Of a stretch of DNA of 10,341 bases, positions 1 through 9,600 are shown in pieces. The number at the start of each line of letters is the position of its first letter. The stretch's first letter is position 1. The notes under the pieces were generated by a model, which had not been told where the DNA came from, ran no database searches, and saw only the letters and a program-made list of their open reading frames with translations. Source of the DNA: Goniomonas avonlea. Its lineage: Eukaryota; Cryptophyceae; Goniomonadida; Goniomonadaceae. The position numbers were made by a program, and so were the translations under genes. Location of the stretch: assembly GCA_003573635.1 (NCBI GenBank), contig QUTJ01031201.1, positions 1 to 10,341 on the forward strand, read 5' to 3'.

Positions 1-11
1 TGAATGGCTTG

Positions 12-15
<4 letters not shown>

Positions 16-48
<33 letters not shown>
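16..48. repeat. (CT)16 microsatellite
   Basis: An uninterrupted CT dinucleotide run of 33 nt lies about 265 bp upstream of the first supported start codon. Similar pyrimidine tracts recur inside the introns downstream, so the run may belong to an upstream intron or to the promoter side of the gene. The sequence alone does not decide between these. Confidence 0.95.
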
Positions 49-53
<5 letters not shown>

Positions 54-112
54 GGGAGCGCGAGAGCAGCGCGTGCTTGTTACCAGATTCTACTCAGTTC
101 TGGATCACAATA

Positions 113-145
113 TTTTGACCTAATTTCGACCTAATTTCGACCTAC
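113..145. repeat. Three tandem copies of an 11-bp unit
   Basis: Three direct copies of a TTTCGACCTAA-type unit follow one another (113-123, 124-134, 135-145). The first differs by one base (T for C) and the third ends in C instead of A. The copies sit at the start of an A+T-rich stretch upstream of the gene. No function can be assigned. Confidence 0.85.
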
Positions 146-313
146 TCTTTTTTAATTAAAATTTTGCCTTCAATTAACAGTAAAGAAAATAATCGCGGCC
201 CAATCTTAGTAAAATAGTTAAGTAAAATTTACTTCTTTACTTCTTTACTAGTTTTCTTTGCTAGCTTGTAAGGCCGAAGGCGGGTGTAGCTGCACGACTA
301 GCGAGCTCGGTTC
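146..313 (+). other. Upstream region with splice-acceptor-like tract; probable 5' leader
   Basis: This A+T-rich stretch ends in a T-rich run (about 226-262, with repeated ACTTCTTT) followed by CTAG at 261-264, which looks like a 3' splice site. If it is used, 265-313 would be untranslated leader and the gene would have an intron in its 5' UTR. Frame 2 upstream of the first ATG is closed by TAG at 299-301, so coding sequence in that frame cannot continue leftwards past 302 without another splice. No convincing TATA box or other promoter element was identified. Confidence 0.4.
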
Positions 314-697
314 ATGGTCGAGCCACCTGACCAGCGCTCCGAAAACATCGGGTTCAAGATCCGTACTGCTTCCCGAGAAGCTGCGGGTTGCAAAGCGGGA
401 TTTTTGTGTGAATCCGACACCCGTGGTTACTGGTGCACTGGGACCAATGCCAAGGAGTGGGCAATTCTTGAACTCGACCAGCCGTGCCTTCTGACGTACG
501 TCCGCTTGCAAAACAAATCGGTCCTGGAATGGGAACTATCAGCGTCATTGCAAGTTAAAGCAGAGTCTTTCACCCGTGTTAAGACACGTTGTGAGGCTCC
601 ACGGCGAGATGTAACCTACCAGATTGCCCACGTGCCCTGTCGATTTCTTCGAGTGTATTGCCACCGCGGCAGCCCAATTGCAATGTTCTCAGTTCAG
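314..697 (+). CDS. Exon 1: N-terminal galactose-binding-like domain
   Basis: It encodes residues 1-128. The ATG at 314 is the first after an in-frame TAG at 299-301, so it is the simplest start; an upstream exon joined at 301/302 is the alternative. Residues 38-55 (GYWCTG, then KEWAILELDQP), 62-75 (YVRLQNKSVLEWEL) and 109-128 (CRFLRVYC, then SPIAMFSVQ) follow the order of discoidin/XRCC1-N/APC10-like beta-sandwiches. In these, a Trp-containing loop precedes a strand ending in a Leu-rich E/D-L, then come strands with N and W, and finally an R-hydrophobic strand. Such domains bind ligands or partner proteins. The fold is inferred from pattern only. The exon ends CAG|GTATGT in phase 0, a very good donor. 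Confidence 0.8.
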
Positions 698-3600
698 GTA
701 TGTCACAGGCACCTTTTTCATACGTTGAATCGGTTTGTAGGTGTTAGGCATCCCGGTGCCTCATCTGGATGAGGAGTTTACTCCAGTCTGCGAGTACCTT
801 GTGCCCCACGTTGCCAAGCACATGAACGATCCACACGACCCAAACGTCCGACTTCTGTGCGATATTACTGCGCGCCTTAGTCCCATAGTCCAGCACTTGC
901 ACCCCGATTTAGAGTCTGCGAATCTCGAAGAGTCTCTCAATTTTTTTGCGAACTTGGTCGGTCCATTCTACCCGATTCTACAAGCTGCCCTGATCCGGCA
1001 TTCCGACAACGCCGATGTGGAGGCGGAGCGTGCTATAGACCGCACAACGACGGCTCCGATTGCCATCTCTTCTAATTTCGTCGCTCCCCGAGCACGACCA
1101 GTTGAGACGGAGGCTGCTGTGCTGCAGCCAGCTGCGGCGGTCCACTTGCTGCGCAAGGCCCACGCGCGCACTGACTTCTGCAACGTCGCCACCAAGATTG
1201 CGTTTGTTCTGCATGAAATTCAGCGACTGCAGCAAACCCAGGAGGTCGAGCTTCCGATGTACAAGTGGAGTGCTTGGCGGGATGTGCTGCGGCTGCAGGG
1301 TTGCGTGGACGCGCTCCTCGCGCTCCTTATCGCCTGTGACAGTAACAGTGCTCTGCGCCACCTTCTGGCCCACAATGATGTGGATTTCTTGCGCATTCTT
1401 CCTTTCTTATCTGCGCTTGGTCCTGCGATGCGCCCCAGCCCGAAGCTGGCCTTGCTCCCATCAGCCACCCCGATTGAGAGTGCGACGGTCCCATCCTCAA
1501 CGTCCTCTCTTGAACGTGCCGCCACTGTTATTGTTATGCTCACAACACGCCCGGAGTATGCACCATTGTTGGATGCCACCATCGGATTCCTCAGGTTAGT
1601 TGGGATGGATCCAATGATCACCATCTATGCCGTTCTCGCCTGGTGCTGGGGTTGTGATGGTGTGTGTGATATGTGATATCTGAGCACCATCAAGCCGTTC
1701 TCCCGACACCTCAACAGCACTGGCGCAAGCCAAGAGGAAACTGCGACTTGCGTGGTGCTGGACCTTGCCTGCGGACCGCTCGCTGGTTGGATCGCACAGC
1801 TCGTCGCTGCACCCGGGGTGGCTATCAGAGTCGCCATGGCTTGTTTACCTGACCTCCAGCCACCATCAGGCGCCACTGGTCCATTAGTTGAACGAGTGGC
1901 CAGGTGAGTGTTTGTGTGTTGAATGAGTGGTGTGGTCTCACAAAGCCACTGCGCCGCTCCTCCCCACACCGCTCTCCCCTCTGCACCACTTCTCTCCTCT
2001 TGCACCTCAATACTTGTCCACTGCCACTCCATTGTTACTCCATGCTGTCTCACATGCGAACAGATGTGTACTTCTGATTAAGCTGGCGGTGAGCGGTGTT
2101 GTGGGCCCAAGAATAGAGCAGTTGGTCGCCCACCGCCACCAGCTCGCCTTTATTTTTGATCTACTTGCCCCGCGCCTCGACAGTTACTTGAACCACCTGG
2201 TGGATTGCCAGGTGCCACGTCTACATTCATTCCCCAGCTTGCATCTGATGCAGCCCTCCCCCCCCCCCTCTCCCACTCTTCTATCTCACCGGCATTCAAA
2301 CCTTTCAACGTTCTCTCCCACTCTCTGCATTGAAAATTATTGTTTTTTTTCATTTGTGATCTTATTGATCTGCTTCACCAACACTCATTGTGAGCCCTGG
2401 CGTCCTTCAATAGATGTCAACCCGGGCACATCTACACAGCCAACCTGTGACGAGGCTCCCACTGGCCTTTGTCAAGTGTCCCCCACCTCAATACCACAAG
2501 GAGAGGGCAGGAGTTGCCGGATGCCCTCGAAACTGCAAGCAACTTTGCAGCCAAGAACAAACAGGTCAAGATCTTTGGTCTTCAACGGCTGTGTCTACAG
2601 AGGGAAGATTGATGGGAGATAAACACCAACAAGATATAAATATTGAGTACCAGGGGCAGATATCACAACAACATTATTGTCCAACACTGACAGTGTAATT
2701 CCACCCCACTACTACCCAACCTGACCGTTGCCCACCACAACCTTTTCATTCCACCCTGAAACAGACCTGAATACAACTAGATTTGATCCCCAGAGACTGT
2801 ATGCACAACTTGAAAATCTTGGTTCACAAGTTCAAAATTGTGACACATCTATGAAGAGGGTGAGCACCCAACTGGGGATTTTCTTGGTGAGTGGAGTGAC
2901 AAACAGTGTATCAACTGGACCCAAGTCTTTAAGTTCATGACTTCTGACAGTAAATGTGTCAAGTTGTAAAGGGTAGAAGTCGAAACTATGAAAACCCAGC
3001 ACTCATTAACTTGAAGGTATGAAGTCATTCACACTAAGTATATGCCTGAACTGTTAAAGAAACGGAAGTTGAACAAAATACCACTGTGAATGAGACTAAA
3101 ATCAATATAATCTTGCATTAGAGCTTGTAAAGCAAACAATAACTATTTTTGTTTTGAAATTGTTGGTTCTAATCTCACATTAAGGTGAAAAGGGACACCA
3201 ATAATAATTTCTGTATGAAGGTAAAAGTCTAGATCCTCAAATCACCTTTAATTGAGTCAGAATTAACTCTAAGATTCAGCAGAAAGGCAAAACCAGCCTT
3301 TGTTGTTCCACATTGGTGCATCGGTTTTGTCAGGATTCTCTCCAAATTTCTCCCACAAACAATTGAGGCAGAGCTGAGCCAGTTGCAGGCACACTAATCA
3401 GTGGTTGCATCTGACAGTGCGCGACTGTACTGACAGTGCACTTGCAGACACAAGTGCCCGATGCTGCAATTATGGTCCTCACAGCCGCTGTGTCGCAGCT
3501 CTCTGTGCTGCCTTCCCTCCAGGCTCGCCTCATTGGTGTGTGCTGTCCCCAACATTAGAAAACACAAGTCACACCAGCACGGAGACCCATTCTGGTTGCC

Positions 3601-6600
3601 AGTTCTGTTGCCAGTTCAGTTTCTGTTGCCAGTTCTGTTTCCCCATGACAATTTGATCATCCAAAAAATGGTGAACATACCATGTCAGTGAACACGCCAA
3701 CACTTGCAAAGACTTGCTGGCGGACTGGACCAACAGTGCTCAGTACTAATGGCACAGTACACCACATCTATAACTTGTGCTGACATGTGACAGCCTCCCC
3801 TCATGCTGTTGTGCAGCGGGCCAGCTCCGCCCGTCGACCCTTATGACAATCCTGCACCCCCATGCTCCCCCTATTCCTGGCCTTGACCAGCCTGAGCCTA
3901 CAACCACTGCCCAAGGCCAAGAGAAACCTCTGGGACTCCTCTGGCGTGACATTGGTGTGGTTGTTAATGCTCCCCTGCGACATTTGCGGGTGCAGGTGCG
4001 TCTGCAACACACAGGTGTCTGTTGCTACTTGGTTGCTACAGGAGTTTGTCTCGTATAAATTAGAGTGCCACTCCTATGAATAATAAGAAACATGTGGTGT
4101 CATCAAAACTTGGAGAGTTGAACACACTTTTCCTGGGTTGCTTGCTTGGTTCTCGATGCACAACTGAAGGGCCCAACTACTACCCTGAACTACTGCCCTG
4201 AGCCTGCCACCCCACCACCCCCAGAAGGGCGATGCCGAAGCCTTTCGATCTTGGCACTAACTGTCTGTCCATCACACACATATGCATCCTGCTCAGTCTA
4301 TCACTGAGTTTGAGTGTGCGTGTGGCCTCTGACATATTTGTGTCTTGAGTCTGAGTCATATGCTGTAGAGTGCAGAATTCATGCCTAAAGTATGAGTTCG
4401 CCTTTTATCATGATGTAGAGCTTGTCTGATTGAAATTGGCCAAGTATCAGAGAAACATTGAGCTCTTTAGGATAAGTAGTAATTTGGAAACTCTGGTTGT
4501 TGTGGTATGAACAGCCAAGTGCCAATCATATCCACAACACCCTTAGCCTTATCTGTAGGTCCCGTGAAGGGCCGTTGCCTTCTTTCGTGGAACCATGCTT
4601 TTGGCACCCCACTCCTTGGAGCTGAATGATGCACAGGTTTAATTTTGCTGTTGGGTCCTGTTAACCTTGATCCCACTGCAAATTCAAGTGTTTCACCTGA
4701 GGCCTTTCAGGCAAACAATGATGCTTCCAGTTCTGACCTGCTGTGGGTATGACCCAGAGTCTGGATGCGACTGCACATCAGTGGCCAGACCCAACAATTT
4801 TTATTGTGGGGTTCAATCTATTGGAGGATCCAGCAGCTGGAGCGGCCAATGGTGTCCCACCTTTGGCACCAATTACACGCCAACTGGCCGGCACGCCGCG
4901 AGTGTGCACCACCTCACCTCCACTCAACGAACCTCAGGAAACCAGAAGCCCATATCACATGATATGAAAATTGACCCTTTACCAAATGAAACTTCTGGGG
5001 GTTTAAACAACGTCTATGGGTGCCAAATAGCACAACACCAGAAAAGATTAGTTCACTTGTGGTAATTGAGAACAATGCAGCCTTGTGTGGGTGGCCTGTG
5101 AACCACAAATAGTGGTTGAGGAAACTGTCGAACTTGCACCATGTCCACTTCGGGCGCACAAGGAGTGGTCCCGGTGACTTGGCGGGGCGGTAGAGTAGGT
5201 CCTCAACACGTCACATACAGTAAGTCAACACAATTGTCATCGGAGGTGTTCTGAGAATTGTCATCGGAGATGCTCTGCTTATTCTCATCCTTGCCAGCAA
5301 GGAATGTGGACACGTAGGCTGCGGTTGTGACCGGGATCTTGGTCTGCACTGATCAACTGTGAATGCTGTGAGGTGCTGCTGCTGGTGTCGGGAGGCTCAT
5401 GTGGCCATAGTGCTGCCGTGTGCAGCCACAAGTCGTGCTTGACTGCGCCTGGCTCGCCGTGGATGAAGGGACTGTGCGCATACTTGTTGTTAGTGCATGC
5501 TGCACATGTGGGAGTGTCAGGTCTGGTGCTCAGACCATGCGGATGCAAAACACAGGCTGGGTGATAACAGACCCGGCACACTCTGAACAGGAGCAGGTGC
5601 GGTGTCGCAGTGCGTCAAGCTGGATGAAGGCTGCTAGCAGAAGTCGTCATGCTGATGATCTGTGAGCATGGTAGCGACAAGACCAAACTCTGACTGGCCA
5701 ATGTGTATGTTTAGCCAACACACGTGCGGCGGGGGTGGGGGGGGTTTGAATCAGGAACAGCGCTGGTGTATGCTCGACACCGAACTCCCGAGTAGAGCCT
5801 GTGTCTAGGAGCTTGTGACACAGATTTGTCTCTGACTGTGTGGCAAGACACATCCAAATCAGGGTCGTGGCCTCTGCAGCCCAGCACTGACGGAGTAGGT
5901 GCTGCACGAGCTTGTCTAGTTTGGCGAAGTGTGGGTTGATGAACCACAACTTGCCATCAAACGTCTCATTGAAGATGCTCTGCCGCCGAAGCTCTGCCAC
6001 CAGTGTGGTCTGTGAACACCTCGGTGTTGTCTACATCTTACTCTATCATCCTAACACAACAAGTTTTCTGCTCACGTTTCAGTTTACTGACTCCACATTG
6101 GTCATCATACATGCTAGCCTTGCCTACGCCACTATATTGGGTGAGCGGTTAGGCTCTAACGCCTCCCGCTGAGTGTCGGAGATTCCTACTTGTTACAAGG
6201 TTCTCCCATCACTCTGCTTCCAAGTTTCTCATCGTTATCATGTTTCCTACCATGTGTTGCGCGAGTACAGACATAAACTGCAGCAGCCTTCACCACCTGC
6301 AAACTCCCCACAGCTAGATATCACGACTTATATCTGCCCACAGGAGCTTGAGTTGGTTGCGGAGTCTCTGCATGGTGCAGCGAGCACCGCGGCTGCCGAA
6401 GGACACTGTGAGGAGTGCGCAAACCTTGCCACCGCAGCAGTAAATGCCTTGCTGCTTGCGTCGGAGTGTGAGCTGCAGGTGTGGCCGATGGAAGCAGTGG
6501 ACGGTGTTTTCTGTGCTGTTGCTGGCTCTCTGCTCCCATCAAATGGACAGTGTTTTCGCTGCTTCAGTGTTTCAGACAGTGTCATTGTCTTTTGCTTGCA

Positions 6601-9600
6601 CTCTGCCTGCCTCATACTGTATTCTTGACTCTTACAGCAGCCACGCAGATTACCCCCGGCCCTTCTTTCCTCTCACCATATCCAGTTGCCCCTGCAGCTC
6701 TTGCAGAGAGCGTGACTGCGCAGATCTCGCGGTCTTCCACAGCCCTCAGTCTCCTTGGAGGAACCCTTACCTCAGAGCGGTTGGGCGTCGAGGAGGAGCG
6801 AAGGTGGGAGAGTCTGTCCCTGTCCCTGTCTCTCGTCTCTGTCTCTGTTTCTCTTCAGAGTGGGCGGGGGCTGTCCCTTCATATCTGCCTCCTCTCTCGC
6901 TGTCTCTGAGTGTGTGTGTCGTTGAGCAGGTGCATCGGGAGTTTGGGAGCTGCCCCATCGAGTCGCTGGGGCGACGCTCGTTTCGGGGTCTCAGCGAGCC
7001 CTGATATGTGTCGGGGGCGACGCTATGTGTCGATATTTCTTCTTTCTTTGCACGTGTACAGGCGCACCCACTCTTTGCAACATTGCTTGTGAGCCTTTCT
7101 CCCTCCACAAAACACACGCTCCTACACACTCGCACTATGCTCAGCCATTTTGAGATGTGTTTGTCCCATGTCCTGGCGCTCTTTTTTGGTTATTTCTGTC
7201 GAACCTCTCCCCACTGATTTACCTGCCAGAGACCGTCACGTTCTGCGTCTTGTCCTCCGCGCCGCTGTCTGGAGCAAGTCACTCTGCGGCAGCGAGATGG
7301 ACAGCGAGGGCGGCAGCTGGGAGAAGCATGTGTCTGGTGGCGCTGAGGCTGTCGGTGGGCCGTGGGCTGGTGTTGGGCAGGAGGTTGACTCCGAGGAAGA
7401 GGTGATGCTCCTTTGTCCCCTTCCACACGCAGCAAACTCGCGCCCCCCTCCCCCCCCCCAGCTGCCCCCCTTTCTCCGCTTTCTCTCTTCCTCTCACTTG
7501 CTCCGTATCTCAGTTTCTCTCTTCCCACTCTCACGCACACACTAACCGCAACCACTGCCGCAGCTTCCAGAGGAAGACGAGTACGACCTCGTGACCCTGG
7601 CCCGCCGCCACCAGCTTCTCCTGCTCCGCTTCCTCACCCACCGCGTTAACGCCGGCGGCCCAGTCCCGGAGCTACTGCTGCATGTGTTGCACCTTGTGGT
7701 TAGCGCGGTGACGCACCTCCGGGTGCCGCCGCAGCAGGTCGTGTCCCTCGTCCTAACCGCCGCCGCGAGGTTGAATGACTCTGTCGCAATGCGGCTCGCA
7801 CGGGGGGCGGGATCGGACAAGGTTGCTGAGGAGGCAGAGCAGCGGCAAGCAGACGTTCTGCGGCGTGTTGTGGACTTGTCCTCGCAGGGCTGCTCCATGC
7901 TCGTTTCCTTTGGTGACTGGATAGCCGCCTTGCCTATGATACGTGCGTCTTGTCCATGATCAGTACCAAAGTTCATATTTCTTGCCCATGATACCTAAGT
8001 CTTGCCCGCGATACGCAAGCCTTGCCACGATCCATAAGTCTTTACCATGGTATGTAGCCTTGCTCATCTTCCGAAACTTTATGCTCTGGAAGTCTTGCCC
8101 TACATGCAAGGTCTTGCCATGGTGCGTGCACCAAAACCAACCGGCAGGCGAGAGTCCAGCTCCCCTTGTGAGGTGGTTCGGCCTGTACGCTGTCTCGCAG
8201 GCTGCCAAAGAACTCAAAGCTGGTCGACTCGCGGTGTCCTCGTACGACATATGGACGCAGCTCTTGTCTATCGCCATGGACGGGCTCTTGCTTGCGTTGG
8301 AGGTCCCGAGCACTGGGAGCGGCGAGGCAAGGGAGACTGACCTCGCCAGGAACAAGGGGGCCGTGGGTGGGGCCGGCGACCTCAGTGTTCACGTCGAGCT
8401 TGAACCCCAGCTGGCCAACTTGCTGCCGCGACTTCTCCCTGGCACTGCGGTCCGTTTTGCTGCTCTGGCGAGAAGGCGGTTGATTGCCCTGTTAAGGTGG
8501 TTGATTGCCGTTGTTAGAGCACGGCAGGGTTGTTAGCGCGGGGGGCGGTCGACTGACACAGCGCGTCCAGGCTCTCCCGGAGGTGATTATCCAAGCTATT
8601 GAGGTGCAGTGCCGCGCTTCGAGCGAGAGTCAGATGCCAGACATCCTTGCGTGGTTAGGGGACCTGTGCGGCGACTCCAACCCGCTCCGCAACTTCCCTC
8701 GTGGAGGAGCGCGGGCGTCTCGACTTGTGGCCGTGGTCACCCGCGTGCTTGGGGCCTTGTTGGTGCGTGCTTCGACAGACACTTGCGAAGAATCGAGCCT
8801 GCCTTTGAGCAAGTCCGTCCCCACGTGCCTGCTGCCTAAACGGCTCCTTGCAACTTCTTTGACTTTCGTGACCTTGACACTCGTTCTATCACAATGGCAC
8901 CTACACGAACCCTCACACGGTGCCAGTCAACCCACGCGGAGGCGGTTGGCCCTGAGCTCCCTCGGCTGCTTCTGGCCATCCTGGACCTGGTCGAGACGGC
9001 GGCGTCTGAGGTGGCTGGCATCCGGCGGCTGGTCAAGCTCGTTGCTGCAGTGACGGACCACGCGAACATTTCGCACGGAAAAGGTGTTGGCCCCGTAGTG
9101 CAAGCCAGACTGCTCGTCGGGCTACGACGCTTGCCTGACGGGCAGGCTGCCGGCGTGTTGTTTGTCACCGCCCTCTTGCTGCCACTGCTATCCTCGGAGG
9201 AGCAAGCGCAAGTCCTCGAGGCGCTCAGGGGCTGGGTGCGCCATCCTGCTCTTGTACTGATGACCTGCATATCCTCTCCCTGTTTTCGGCCACCTCACTT
9301 GTTTATCTCCTGCGTCGTACCCTCGTGCAATTTCAGCTGTTCTTGTTTCTCCCGTGCCCGGTGCTCTGTCTTTTGAGCTTGGCCTCTGCTTGTGAGCTTG
9401 ACATCCATGTACAGGTGACTCCCGAGGCATGGCGAGGCCCAGACACCGCAGCGAGAGCCGAGGCCGTCGCCACACTGCTGCAGCGCTGTGTAGATGGTCA
9501 GCCCTCCTTGACGCCCTCGCATTGTCAGACTGTTAGTCTTCCTTCAACACGATCATAGTCTGTTCTGTCAAGAGATTTTGACACTACCGAACTACTCGAC

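Larger units (their letters stand above)
3996..6082. other. Large intron (about 2.1 kb) carrying decayed coding shards
   Basis: This is the longest gap between coding exons. It starts GTGCGT and ends GCTCACGTTTCAG. About 4080-4500 shows no feature. Later parts hold + strand protein-like shards (4507-4972), a 24-bp duplication (5232-5279), and - strand open stretches at 5285-5581 and 5650-6030. The size, composition and broken reading frames suggest one or more old transposable-element insertions. I did not find clear terminal repeats or target-site duplications by eye. Confidence 0.55.

Noticed and set aside
978-1624. Overlapping - strand open frames of 131 and 134 codons, and a + strand frame of 179 codons (1060-1599)
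   Set aside because: All are alternative-frame shadows of exon 2, which has the better amino-acid texture and is in phase with exons on both sides.
2212-2622. Open frame continuing past exon 4 to 2622
   Set aside because: The text turns into C-runs, CT tracts and a T-run with no protein-like texture, so it is read as intron.
3405-3656. Cys/Phe-rich open frame at 3405-3656
   Set aside because: The Cys-rich end is produced by the GTTGCCAGTTCT repeat, and its left half overlaps candidate exon 5 in a less plausible frame.
3996-6082. Complete autonomous transposon with terminal repeats
   Set aside because: No clear inverted or long direct terminal repeats, and no intact polymerase, integrase or transposase motif, could be seen by eye; only decayed shards are supported.
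6141-6173. 33-nt intron joining exon 7 to 6174
   Set aside because: The phase is right but it is too short for a spliceosomal intron; the acceptor at 6224 gives the same frame with a normal length.
7542-7976. 144-codon open frame on the - strand
   Set aside because: It lies exactly opposite exon 11, has Ser/Thr/Cys/Arg-heavy composition typical of the antisense of Leu/Ala-rich coding, and no splice-compatible continuation.
7930-8130. CRISPR-like repeat array
   Set aside because: The units are directly adjacent and degenerate with no unique spacers, and the setting is a eukaryotic intron.
8497-8527. 31-nt intron using donor AAG|GTGGTT
   Set aside because: The phase works, but it is shorter than any convincing intron here; the upstream donor at 8479 is preferred.
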